The translations under genes and the position numbers were made by a program. The notes beneath the pieces were generated by a model. The model searched no databases and was not told the DNA's origin. It saw nothing but the letters and a program-made list of their open reading frames with translations. This document shows, piece by piece, positions 18,023-25,831 of a DNA stretch of 33,110 bases. Each line of letters starts with the position of its first letter. Position 1 is the first letter of the stretch. This DNA is from an uncultured Pseudomonadota bacterium (GTDB lineage: Bacteria > Desulfobacterota > Binatia > Binatales > Binataceae), in NCBI GenBank assembly GCA_937889395.1, contig CALAOW010000009.1:1-33110 (forward strand). Direction: 5' to 3'.

Positions 18023-18250
18023 CTAGCGGTTCAGCAGCTCGGCGAATTCCTCGACCGTCATCCCCGCTTTTCGAATCAAGCTGCGAAGAAGTCCGGGACC
18101 AAGCTCTCGATGTACTGGAACCGTAAGAACCACGACTGCCCCGGATTTGACTAGCGTGGCGTGGCTACCTTTCTGATGCGCACGTGACCAGCCCGCGCGT
18201 TCAAAAGCCCGGATTGCGTCGGCCCCCGAGCAGACCGGCAGTTTGGCCAT
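18023..18250 (-). CDS. hicA: HicA family mRNA-interferase toxin
   Basis: A 75-residue double-stranded-RNA-binding-fold toxin of the HicA/YcfA family. The catalytic His lies in HQKGSHATLVKSG (H30). The typical VVVLTVPVHRELGPGLLRSLIRKAGMT segment follows. HicA cleaves mRNA and is neutralised by HicB. The start has GAGGTA about 9 nt upstream. The gene lies downstream of hicB on the same strand with a 90-nt gap that holds a strong inverted repeat. Its stop is 7 nt from the purA stop (convergent). Confidence 0.93.
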   Translation of the reverse strand: MAKLPVCSGADAIRAFERAGWSRAHQKGSHATLVKSGAVVVLTVPVHRELGPGLLRSLIRKAGMTVEEFAELLNR

Positions 18251-18294
18251 CCATCGATACCTCGGAAGCTATTTTGAAACAACTTTAATGGAAA

Positions 18295-18326
18295 CGAGTA
18301 GGGGGAAATTTAATTTCCCCTACTCG
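18295..18326. repeat. Inverted repeat between hicB and hicA (possible attenuator)
   Basis: Arms CGAGTAGGGG (18295-18304) and CCCCTACTCG (18317-18326) pair perfectly, with an A/T-rich centre. The element starts 14 nt after the hicB stop and ends about 45 nt before the hicA start. On the minus strand the stem is followed by TTTCC rather than a long U-run, so it is a weak terminator at best. It may reduce toxin transcription, act as a processing site, or be an operator for the pair. This is inference from position. Confidence 0.65.
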
Positions 18327-18340
18327 GATCGATTAGGAAA

Positions 18341-18556
18341 TTAGCCAGCTGAGGTTTTTATTTCGACCTCGGCGACCTCAATTTGCGTCGGGATCCCGTA
18401 CTCCCGCCTGGTCTCCAAGCTCGCTTCTATCGCCTCTCGGATGTTCGCGAGAGCTTCGGCTTCGGTCCGGCCTTGGGACAGGCACCCCGGAAGAGCCGGG
18501 CACTCCACGACGACAAAGCCGGCTTCGTCGCGTTCGAGCGTCACCAGAAACTTCAT
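18341..18556 (-). CDS. hicB: HicB family antitoxin
   Basis: A 71-residue antitoxin of the short HicB type: a partial RNase H-like fold without an added DNA-binding domain. The diagnostic segment is VVVECPALPGCLSQGRTEAE, followed by ALANIREAIEASLE. It binds and inactivates HicA. The gene is placed before its toxin on the same strand, the hicB-hicA order. It has no HTH or ribbon-helix-helix tail, so autoregulation by direct DNA binding is not evident. The start is 16 nt after an A/T-rich stretch with no strong Shine-Dalgarno. Confidence 0.93.
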   Translation of the reverse strand: MKFLVTLERDEAGFVVVECPALPGCLSQGRTEAEALANIREAIEASLETRREYGIPTQIEVAEVEIKTSAG

Positions 18557-18600
18557 GATTTCACTTTAGCACACGGAATCCGGCAACCAATCAGTGCCCC

Positions 18601-19791
18601 CTACGCTGCGCAAACCGCCGCGAGGCTCGAGATCGCGACACCGCGGCGTCCCTGCCTCAGGTCATTGCGATCGAACCCGTTGGTTGTGTACCCGATCGAA
18701 ATCCCCGTCGCCGGATCGGCCCATCCGATCTGTCCGCCCGCGCCTCCGTGTCCGAATGCCAGCGCCGAGTTGGTCTTGCCGAAGCCGCGATAGTTCGCAC
18801 GCCCATCGCCTCCGGCTATGACAACTCCAAGCGCGCGGTTGCACTTGACGCCGAAAATCGGATCCTTGTAATCGCCCGAGCGCACGCGCAACGCGTCCTT
18901 GAGCGCTTCAGGCTTGATGATCGGCGTACCGTTGGCGCGGCGATTATGCAGCAAGCCCTGGTAGAACAGCGCCAAGTCGCCCGCCGTCATAATTCCGCCG
19001 CCGCCCGGCACGCCAGCTTCCATCACATTGGGCCGGTTGAAGCCGAGGACTGCGTCTTCGGTAACTTCGGTTTCCGGCATCGCGGGCAGGCCGAGTTTCT
19101 TTCGCTCCTCATCGGATAGCGCCTCTCCGACGTAGCAAAGCTGCGCAACCCGCTGATGATACTCGCGCGGCAATCCAAGGCGCAGTTCCGGCAATCCGAG
19201 CGGCGTTGCAATCCGGTCATGCACGAACTGACGGAAGTCCTTGCCGGTGCGGCGCTCGATTATCTCCGCGATTACCCAGAAGCCCGAGGTCGGATGGTAT
19301 TCGAATTTGCTGCCCACCGGCCATTCCAGCCGCCACTTGGCGAATCGCTCGAGCCGCTTGCTCTTATCCAGCCACTCGTTCTGCGGATACGGCGCGTTCG
19401 GAAATCCTCCCACGTGGAGCAGAACCTGCTCGACGGTCATCGTGTCCTTACCATTGGTGCCAAACTCGGGGACGATCTCCGCGACGCGCTCGCCCGGATT
19501 CAGTTTGCCTTCGCCGATCAGAATCCATGACGCCGCCGACATGATCGCCTTCGTGCACGAGAAGATCGTGTAGAGCGTGTCGTTGGTTGCCGGCTTTTCA
19601 CTTCCACCCTGGACTGCGTATCCGATCGTGCGCATCGCACCGATTTTCCCGTTGCGGGCGATCGCGATTTGAGTCGATGGCAGCAACCCATCCTTGACTT
19701 CGCGTTCGGCACGATTGAAAAGCGCTGCGACTTTTTCAGGATCGAGGCCGACTTCGCGTGGACTGTCGGCAAAATGACTTTGCGCGGGCAT
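18601..19791 (-). CDS. Serine beta-lactamase-fold hydrolase (EstB/class C-like family)
   Basis: A 396-residue member of the beta-lactamase/transpeptidase-like superfamily. The nucleophile motif is SCTK (78-81, in TIFSCTKAIMSA). The tyrosine motif is YHPTSGFWVIAEIIE (Y165). The third element is FGHGGAGGQIGWADP. There is no signal peptide, so the protein is predicted cytoplasmic, which fits an esterase or peptidase better than antibiotic resistance. A GGGGG-containing stretch precedes ATG 19791. It lies 61 nt downstream of arnD on the same strand and may be co-transcribed with the arn genes, but nothing in the sequence links it to lipid A. Confidence 0.88.
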   Translation of the reverse strand: MPAQSHFADSPREVGLDPEKVAALFNRAEREVKDGLLPSTQIAIARNGKIGAMRTIGYAVQGGSEKPATNDTLYTIFSCTKAIMSAASWILIGEGKLNPGERVAEIVPEFGTNGKDTMTVEQVLLHVGGFPNAPYPQNEWLDKSKRLERFAKWRLEWPVGSKFEYHPTSGFWVIAEIIERRTGKDFRQFVHDRIATPLGLPELRLGLPREYHQRVAQLCYVGEALSDEERKKLGLPAMPETEVTEDAVLGFNRPNVMEAGVPGGGGIMTAGDLALFYQGLLHNRRANGTPIIKPEALKDALRVRSGDYKDPIFGVKCNRALGVVIAGGDGRANYRGFGKTNSALAFGHGGAGGQIGWADPATGISIGYTTNGFDRNDLRQGRRGVAISSLAAVCAA

Positions 19792-19852
19792 TGCGGGAAC
19801 CCCCTGCCTTTGAATTGTCGTCCTCGGGATATAACACGCCAGCGCCGATTCG

Positions 19853-20767
19853 TCATTCGGAAGCGATCCGCACCGGACCTTGCGACGATATCCACCCCGC
19901 CCTGCCGGGCAGCGTCGTCCGAATGACTTCGCATGCGGGCAACTCCGCGCGATTCAGCCGCGCCGCGACCTCGCGCAGTTGCACGAACTTCGCGCCCCGC
20001 TCCTTGAGCGCGCGGACCAGGGCCGTGAAGCCCTCGAGCTGTCCAATCCCTTCGGTCTCGGCGTGAATCGTGTGCACGTTGAGCGCATCGGGCTTGCACA
20101 AGCTGAGATAGAAATCGCGCACCGCGCCGTCATCGGGCAATTCACGCCGCCCCATTACCTCGTCGAGCGTCGGCAAGGTGGTCGGAATCTCCGGCGTCGC
20201 GAGAACCCGCCCCTCGACGATGCAACGGTACGGCGCGATTCCTCGCGTGTCGCTGCGATAGTCGAGCGCCATCGCGTCCAGCGCGACCAGCGCCGCATCG
20301 TTAGTGCGCCATCCGGGCGCGGCGAAACTGCGCGGCGCTTCACCGAGGATCGCGCGGTATGCCTCAAACGCGTCGCCGAGTTCGTTGCGTACTCCGGGCT
20401 CGCCGATTTTATCGAGGTGATCCTGCCATCGCACGTGATCGTAGCCATGCACGCCAATCTCGAAGCCATGCGCCTTCAGGTCGCGGATAATTCCGGGGAA
20501 CGACAGCGCGATCGGCCGCGACGGCAGGATCGTCCCCGAGAGAATCGTACGCGCGCCGTACATCGAGACGGCCCTGGTGCGGAACATCTTTGAGATGAAC
20601 CCGCGATTTCGAAACACCCGCAGGATTGCGCGCCCCGAATTGTCCGGGCCCATCGCGATATAAAAGCTCGCGGCGACGCCCTCGCTCTCGAGCATCGAGG
20701 CAATTCGCGGCACCCCCAGTTCGAGGCCCTGATGGGTATCGACGTCGATCTTTAGTGCGACTTCCAA
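19853..20767 (-). CDS. arnD: ArnD: 4-deoxy-4-formamido-L-arabinose-phosphoundecaprenol deformylase
   Basis: A NodB-fold enzyme that removes the formyl group from undecaprenyl-phosphate-Ara4FN. The 304 residues match E. coli ArnD along their length: KIDVDTHQGLELGVPR for LRIDVDTFRGTREGVPR, MGPDNSGR for VGPDNMGR, GVHGYDHVRWQDH, TLPTLDEVMGR, NVHTIHAETEG and PGRAGW. The metal Asp residues are D8/D10. The start has to be TTG (20765-20767): an in-frame stop lies 33 nt upstream and the next ATG would remove the metal site. It lies 30 nt after the decarboxylase gene, in the arnC-arnA-arnA-arnD run. Confidence 0.94.
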   Translation of the reverse strand: MEVALKIDVDTHQGLELGVPRIASMLESEGVAASFYIAMGPDNSGRAILRVFRNRGFISKMFRTRAVSMYGARTILSGTILPSRPIALSFPGIIRDLKAHGFEIGVHGYDHVRWQDHLDKIGEPGVRNELGDAFEAYRAILGEAPRSFAAPGWRTNDAALVALDAMALDYRSDTRGIAPYRCIVEGRVLATPEIPTTLPTLDEVMGRRELPDDGAVRDFYLSLCKPDALNVHTIHAETEGIGQLEGFTALVRALKERGAKFVQLREVAARLNRAELPACEVIRTTLPGRAGWISSQGPVRIASE

Positions 20768-20797
20768 GTGTAGTGACTGCGCGGACGCGGCCCGCGC

Positions 20798-21763
20798 CTA
20801 GGAAGCCATCTCTTTGCGGAACCAGTCCATCGAGATTTTCACGCCATCGCGCAGGTTTACTTTCGGAGTGACTCCCAGCAACGTGCGCATCTTCGTATTG
20901 TCCGGAACCCGGCGCGGGATGTCCTCGTAGCTGTTGCCGTACACTTCCTCCTGCGTCACGAACTTGATCTTCGATTTCGTTGGCCCGAACAACTCGATCA
21001 TCAGCTTGGCGAACTCGAGCACCGTCGTCTCGACATCGACGCCGATGTTAATCGCCTGCCCATCTGCCGCGGGATTCACTCCCGCCTGCACGGATGCCTC
21101 GATCGCATCGGTTACGTACGTGAAGCATCGCGTCTGCAGCCCGTCGCCAACCACGGTCAAGTCCGCGCCGCGCAGCAGTTGACCCATGAAGATCGTAAAC
21201 AGCCGGCCCACGTCAACCTTGTCCAGTCGCGGACCGTACACGTTGAAATAGCGCACGACCGTAACCGGCAGGCCGAGCTTGTGATACGCAAAACAGAAAT
21301 GCTCGCCGACGGCCTTCGACGTCGAGTAGCACCAGCGATCGATACTGGTCGCGCCGAGCACGCGATCGTCGTCCTCGCGCCACGGCACCTTGGGGTTGCG
21401 GCCGTACACCTCGGAGGTCGAGCTGAACACGAGCCGTTTGTTATGCTTGTAGGCGGCCTTCAGCACGTTCTGCGTGCCGTTTACGTTTACGTTGAGCGTT
21501 TCGTAGGGATCGGCGACGTAGTGTTCGACGCCGACGACGGCCGCGAGATGGTAAATGAGATCGACCTTCGATACCAGGCTGTCGATCAACTCGAGGTTGA
21601 AGACCGAATCGTGCACGTAGTGAAAGCGCGGATTGTCCAGCAGGTGACGCACCTTGGCGATCGAGCCGGTGTCGAGCACAAAGACCTCGTCGCCGCGCGC
21701 AATGAACGCATCCGAAAGATGTGATCCGAGAAACCCGGCGCCGCCGGTGATCAGAACCCGCAT
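20798..21763 (-). CDS. arnA: UDP-glucuronate decarboxylase, ArnA C-terminal-domain homologue (stand-alone)
   Basis: An extended short-chain dehydrogenase of 321 residues, predicted to oxidise and decarboxylate UDP-glucuronate to UDP-4-keto-pentose. The NAD loop is GGAGFLGSH (7-15) and the YxxxK pair is Y146/K150. The decarboxylase signature STSEVYG gives S117/E118, equivalent to E. coli ArnA Ser433/Glu434. YGNSYEDIPRRVP places R285 at the Arg619 position. RCFTYVTDAIEA also matches ArnA. In enterobacteria this domain is fused to the formyltransferase. Here it is a separate gene, with the formyltransferase gene ending 15 nt upstream. A UDP-xylose synthase or generic sugar epimerase is the main alternative, made less likely by the neighbours. 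Confidence 0.85.
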   Translation of the reverse strand: MRVLITGGAGFLGSHLSDAFIARGDEVFVLDTGSIAKVRHLLDNPRFHYVHDSVFNLELIDSLVSKVDLIYHLAAVVGVEHYVADPYETLNVNVNGTQNVLKAAYKHNKRLVFSSTSEVYGRNPKVPWREDDDRVLGATSIDRWCYSTSKAVGEHFCFAYHKLGLPVTVVRYFNVYGPRLDKVDVGRLFTIFMGQLLRGADLTVVGDGLQTRCFTYVTDAIEASVQAGVNPAADGQAINIGVDVETTVLEFAKLMIELFGPTKSKIKFVTQEEVYGNSYEDIPRRVPDNTKMRTLLGVTPKVNLRDGVKISMDWFRKEMAS

Positions 21764-21778
21764 GTGACCTCCGCGAAC

Positions 21779-22756
21779 CTAGTCGAATAGAATAGTATCT
21801 TTGACGCGCGCCGCCTCGGAAAGAGCCTCGCGGGCAATGCCTTCGGCGCCGCCCTCGAACTGGGCAATTTTCAGGATTACGCTGCCCTCACCGGCCGCAA
21901 TTTCAAGAGCGCCGTCGGCAGTTTCGTGCACGACCCGCCCGTGCTCCCCGCGCGCTCCGTTTTCCGCGCCAATTTTCGCTTCCCATACCATCAGCTTTCG
22001 CCCGCCGACGAAACAGAACGCGCCGGGATATGGATGCGTCACGGCCCGCACGAGATTGAAGATCCTCCGCGCCGGCCATCGCCAATCTATCCGTCCGTCC
22101 TCCGGCTTTCTGCGGCCGAAGTAACTTCCCTTCGAGATATCCATCTTTCGCCGCGGCGCAGTGCCGGCGACGATCTTTGGATGCAGCTCGGTTATCAGCT
22201 CGACGCCCAGCGGCACCAGCTTGCGGTATAGCGTCAGCGCGTTGTCGCTGTCGTCGATCGCAACCGCTCGCTGCCCGACGATATCTCCGGCGTCCGCCCG
22301 CACAACCATTTGATGTAACGTGACGCCCGCCTCGCGTTCTCCATTCACCAGCACCCAGTTCACCGGCGCACGACCCCGATACGCCGGCAGCAACGACGGG
22401 TGCAGATTGAATGCGCCCAGCGGCGCAACCGCGAGCACGCTCTCGGGAATCAGATGGCGGTAGGAGAAGGAATAAATTACCGCGGGCTTCAATGCGCCGA
22501 TCCTGGTGGCCGACCCTGCCTCGACGCCGGCATCAGTGTGCACCGGGACGCCGTGCTGCGCGGCCAGTTGCGCACACGATCGCCACCAAATCTCTTCATG
22601 CGAATCGTCGCGATGAGTGAACAGTGCTGCGATTGGCGCGCCCATTTTCAGCAACGCCTCCATGCACGCGTAACCCATCTCATGGTACGCGAACAGCACG
22701 CAGACGGCGGATTTCACAGTCGCGCCAGATGCGACGCTCGAAAGGTAGGACTCCAC
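21779..22756 (-). CDS. arnA: UDP-Ara4N formyltransferase, ArnA N-terminal-domain homologue (stand-alone)
   Basis: The enzyme transfers formyl from 10-formyl-THF to UDP-4-amino-4-deoxy-arabinose. The protein is about 325 residues. VLFAYHEMGYACMEALL matches the ArnA N-terminus. The catalytic triad is N117, H119 (FNLHPSLLPAYRGRAP) and D155 (RADAGDIV). FGRRKPEDGRIDW and VRAVTHPYPGAFCFVGG are ArnA-type rather than Fmt-type. The start is uncertain: GTG 22756 has no Shine-Dalgarno, and GTG 22717 would begin VKSAVCVLFAYH, closer to E. coli ArnA. The C-terminal decarboxylase domain of E. coli ArnA is absent and encoded by the next gene. Confidence 0.92.
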   Translation of the reverse strand: MESYLSSVASGATVKSAVCVLFAYHEMGYACMEALLKMGAPIAALFTHRDDSHEEIWWRSCAQLAAQHGVPVHTDAGVEAGSATRIGALKPAVIYSFSYRHLIPESVLAVAPLGAFNLHPSLLPAYRGRAPVNWVLVNGEREAGVTLHQMVVRADAGDIVGQRAVAIDDSDNALTLYRKLVPLGVELITELHPKIVAGTAPRRKMDISKGSYFGRRKPEDGRIDWRWPARRIFNLVRAVTHPYPGAFCFVGGRKLMVWEAKIGAENGARGEHGRVVHETADGALEIAAGEGSVILKIAQFEGGAEGIAREALSEAARVKDTILFD

Positions 22757-22774
22757 GATTGATCGTCAGTCACG

Positions 22775-23794
22775 TCAGTCGGTTTGCGCATCGACCGGCT
22801 TCGCGTCAACTCCATGCACCGCGCGCACTATGTAAGTGGGGCGGCGGCGCACTTCTATATAGATACGCCCGGCGTATTCGCCGATAAGTCCGAGCGCCAG
22901 GAATATCATCCCGACGAAAAAGAACAGGATGGCAAAAAGCGTCCACAGCGCGCCCTCTTCTTGCGGGCCGTAGATCAGCCGATGCGCAACGAGCCCAATC
23001 GCCATCATTACGGCCAGCACCGAAATTCCTATCCCGGTCATGCTCAGCAGCTGGATCGGAACCAGAGAAAATCCGGTAATCAGGTTGAGACTGAGTTTCG
23101 CCAGTCCGAAGAGATTGTACTTCGACTTGCCGCTGGCGCGATCGTCGTGACCGACCGGGATTTCCGCGACTCGCTTGGCGAACGTGTTGGCGAGCGCGGG
23201 AACGAACGCTGCCTTCTCGTCGCACTCGACCACGGTATCGACGATATGCCGCCGGTACGCACGCAGCATGCATCCGTAATCGTGCATCGGTACGCCGACG
23301 ATCAACGACGTCAAGCGGTTGTGCAGACGTGACGCGTACCGCCGATACGCCCGATCGTGACGCTCCTCGCGCCATCCGCCCACCACGTCGTTGCCTTCGT
23401 CGATCGCCGCGATCAAGCGCGGAATTTCCTCCGGCGGATTTTGCAGGTCCGCGTCGAGCGTGACGACTATCTCGCCGCGCGATTGCCGGAAGCCCGCGAG
23501 GATCGCCGAATGCTGTCCGAAATTGCGCGCCAACTCGACGACCCGCACACGGCCCTCTTCGCCCGCCGCAATTTCGCGAAGGATGCCGAGGGAGTCGTCG
23601 CGCGAGCCGTCATCGACAAAAACCGTCTCCCATGGACGGCCCAAACCCTCGAGAACCGGCTTGAGGCGCGACCAAAGCGACGTCAGGTTCGCGGATTCGT
23701 TGAACACCGGCACAACGACCGACACCAATCCGCTCGGCGCTCGCGATACGGCCGAAGTGCCTCGAATCGGTGATATTTTGCCCCGGAAGCTCAA
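22775..23794 (-). CDS. arnC: ArnC: undecaprenyl-phosphate Ara4FN transferase
   Basis: A GT2 glycosyltransferase that moves formylated Ara4N from UDP to undecaprenyl phosphate at the inner membrane. About 339 residues, shorter if a later start is used. Close matches to E. coli ArnC are VSVVVPVFNES, RNFGQHSAILAGF, VVTLDADLQNPPEEIPRLI, DYGCMLRAYRRHIVD and GESKY-like SGKSKYN. Two C-terminal membrane helices follow (IGISVLAVMMAIGLVAHRLI and LFAILFFFVGMIFLALGLIG). The longest frame starts with TTG 23794. TTG/GTG codons just before SVVVPVF (23728/23725) are alternatives, and no ATG is available. It is the first gene of the minus-strand arn run. Confidence 0.92.
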   Translation of the reverse strand: MSFRGKISPIRGTSAVSRAPSGLVSVVVPVFNESANLTSLWSRLKPVLEGLGRPWETVFVDDGSRDDSLGILREIAAGEEGRVRVVELARNFGQHSAILAGFRQSRGEIVVTLDADLQNPPEEIPRLIAAIDEGNDVVGGWREERHDRAYRRYASRLHNRLTSLIVGVPMHDYGCMLRAYRRHIVDTVVECDEKAAFVPALANTFAKRVAEIPVGHDDRASGKSKYNLFGLAKLSLNLITGFSLVPIQLLSMTGIGISVLAVMMAIGLVAHRLIYGPQEEGALWTLFAILFFFVGMIFLALGLIGEYAGRIYIEVRRRPTYIVRAVHGVDAKPVDAQTD

Positions 23795-23941
23795 GGAACG
23801 TGCGCGACCTGACCGCCGATCAATCCATGCGAAACCGCCGTCGCGTAAAGTGATTGTTGCAGACAGCCTCGGGAAATTAAAGATAGCGCCGGCCCGCCCC
23901 CGGTTGACCGCGCGCGATCACCTCGCGAGACTGCATCGACG
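23795..23941. promoter_or_regulatory. Divergent region between arnC and arnT
   Basis: About 150 bp separates two divergently read Ara4N genes, so a shared, possibly co-regulated promoter region is expected. I could not find a convincing PmrA/PhoP-type direct repeat or a -35/-10 pair by eye. Confidence 0.35.
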
Positions 23942-25675
23942 ATGCTCGCCGCCAACCGACCTCTCCGACTCACCATCTACGCCATCCTCGCGGCGATTCT
24001 CTATCTTCCCGGTCTCGGCAGGCCCGCGCTTTGGGAGCCCGACGAGGGCCGCTACGCCGAAATCGCGCGCGAGATGGTTATCTCGGGCGACTACGTCACG
24101 CCGCGTGACGATTTCGAGCTATATTTCGAAAAACCTCCGCTGGTCTATTGGGCCGAGGCCGCCGCAATTCAAATCTTCGGGGTCAATGAATTCGCGGTGC
24201 GATTGCCCGCGGCGCTCTTTAGTATCGGCCAGGTCGTTGTCACAGCCGCATTGGCCGAGGCGATGCTCGGTGCGGCAGCGGGATTTTTCGCCGCACTGGT
24301 GCTCGCGCTGAGTCCGCTATTTTTCGGCTTTGCGCGATTCGCGACGCTCGATCCCGCGCTGGCGTTTTTTCTTGCCGCGGCGCTGGGTGCCTTTTACGCC
24401 GCGGCGCGTGGCGATTCGTTCTCGCGGGGGCCGGCTCGCAGGTGGCTGTTGATTTCCGCCGCGATGCTCGCGTTGGGCACTCTTGCCAAAGGCCCGATCG
24501 CATTGCTTCTGGGCGGCGCGATCGCTCTGGCATGGATGGCAATTGAGCGGCGGCTGCGCCACGTCGCGCAGATGCCGCTGGTCTGGTGCCTCGTCATCTA
24601 CGCGGCGATCGTCGTCCCCTGGTTCGTGCTGGTCGAGGCCCGAAATCCCGGCTTCGTGCACTTCTTCATCGTCCACGAGCATCTCGAGCGCTACGTCGCG
24701 TCGAGCGAACATGGATGGGGTCCGTGGTTCTTCATTCCGATCGTGATTGGCGGAGCGTGGCCCTGGATTTTCTTCGTCCCGCTTGGATGGTCCGCGATGC
24801 GCGCTGGCGACGGCTTGTCCGAGAGCGCCAAGGACCCATCCGGCCGACGCGCGGCCGCGCGCTTCCTGGCCATCTGGTTCGTCGTGATCTTCGTGTTTTT
24901 CTCGATTCCCCGCTCCAAGCTCGGTAGCTATATCCTGCCCGCGCTTGTGCCGCTGGCGATCGTTGCGGGATACGGCCTCGCGCGCGTGTCGGCTCTCGAC
25001 GGCTTGCGGCGCCGCCGTCTTCTCGCCGTCATTGCTATCGCGAACCTGGCACTCGCGGCGGTTCCCCTGGTATTTTTCGAACTCGTACCGGCTCCGATAA
25101 ATCCCGCGATCGGCTTCGACGGATTGCTGATTGGCGCCGTTGCGGCCGCTGGCGGGATTGCGATGTACTCGCTCGGGCGCGCAGCGGCGCGCGTTCCGTA
25201 CGCGATCGGTGCGATGGCGCTGGCGATGCTGGCGACGGTGCCGCTTGCCTCCTACATGCGCGAAGACGCGTCCTCGATTTCCACCTATCGCAACCTGGCA
25301 AATGCGGTTCGGCCCTATCTTGCGCCGGACTGTACGCTCGCCTCATACCGCCATTACGTCCAATCGCTCCCGTTCTATACGCGCCGGCGCGAGACCCGGG
25401 TCGAATATTGGGGCGAGCTTTCGGAAGTTTCGCCGCCGAGTCCCGGCAAGTCGCCGTTCCTTATCGGCTCCGACGCGCGTCTGCGCCAGGTCTGGTCGTC
25501 GGGCGCGTGCATGATTCTGATCGTGAACGATCGCGACCGCAATGCGCTTGCAGACCGGCTTAAGCCCGCGCCGGTAGTGATCGGATGTGAGGGAAAAAAG
25601 CTCGCGCTCTACAATGGCGCGCTGGCGCCGCCGCCGGGCGCAGCCGATTGTCTCAAATCCGAAACGAAAAATTAG
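23942..25675 (+). CDS. arnT: ArnT-like lipid A 4-amino-4-deoxy-L-arabinosyltransferase (GT83)
   Basis: A polytopic membrane glycosyltransferase of 577 residues that uses an undecaprenyl-phosphate sugar donor on the periplasmic face. The first periplasmic loop has LWEPDEGRYAEIAREM (D34/E35), matching E. coli ArnT LWQPDETRYAEISREM. YFEKPPLVYW follows, with the important Lys (K64). Multiple hydrophobic helices follow and the C-terminal ~130 residues are soluble. GFVHFFIVHEHLERY parallels the ArnT HYFFWVEHIQRF segment. Related GT83/PMT-family enzymes can act on other sugars, but the divergent arnC and nearby arnA/arnD genes support Ara4N. The predicted effect is a less negative lipid A with reduced cationic-peptide binding. 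Confidence 0.88.
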   Translation: MLAANRPLRLTIYAILAAILYLPGLGRPALWEPDEGRYAEIAREMVISGDYVTPRDDFELYFEKPPLVYWAEAAAIQIFGVNEFAVRLPAALFSIGQVVVTAALAEAMLGAAAGFFAALVLALSPLFFGFARFATLDPALAFFLAAALGAFYAAARGDSFSRGPARRWLLISAAMLALGTLAKGPIALLLGGAIALAWMAIERRLRHVAQMPLVWCLVIYAAIVVPWFVLVEARNPGFVHFFIVHEHLERYVASSEHGWGPWFFIPIVIGGAWPWIFFVPLGWSAMRAGDGLSESAKDPSGRRAAARFLAIWFVVIFVFFSIPRSKLGSYILPALVPLAIVAGYGLARVSALDGLRRRRLLAVIAIANLALAAVPLVFFELVPAPINPAIGFDGLLIGAVAAAGGIAMYSLGRAAARVPYAIGAMALAMLATVPLASYMREDASSISTYRNLANAVRPYLAPDCTLASYRHYVQSLPFYTRRRETRVEYWGELSEVSPPSPGKSPFLIGSDARLRQVWSSGACMILIVNDRDRNALADRLKPAPVVIGCEGKKLALYNGALAPPPGAADCLKSETKN

Positions 25676-25756
25676 TAAATGCCGGGATCGAAGTACTTGG
25701 ATTCGGGCTCATTGGACTGTAGCTTTCTCGCTGTGGCTTTCTTGCGGCCGTTTCCA

Positions 25757-25784
25757 GTGAAAAGTGAAAAGTGAAAAGTGAAAA
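25757..25784 (+). repeat. Four tandem copies of the heptamer GTGAAAA
   Basis: Four perfect copies of GTGAAAA run from 25757 to 25784, followed by GTTACA. The array lies in the 156-bp gap between arnT and the RodZ-like gene, 47 nt before that gene's GTG start. A change in copy number would shift spacing by 7 bp. That makes promoter-strength phase variation conceivable, though no promoter was identified. Confidence 0.9.
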
Positions 25785-25831
25785 GTTACAATTTTGGCCG
25801 TAAGCGATTAGCCGGGAGAGATTGATCACAG

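Noticed and set aside
18601..19791. Antibiotic-resistance beta-lactamase
   Set aside because: No signal peptide, and the SCTK/YHPTS/HGG arrangement is that of cytoplasmic EstB-like esterases.
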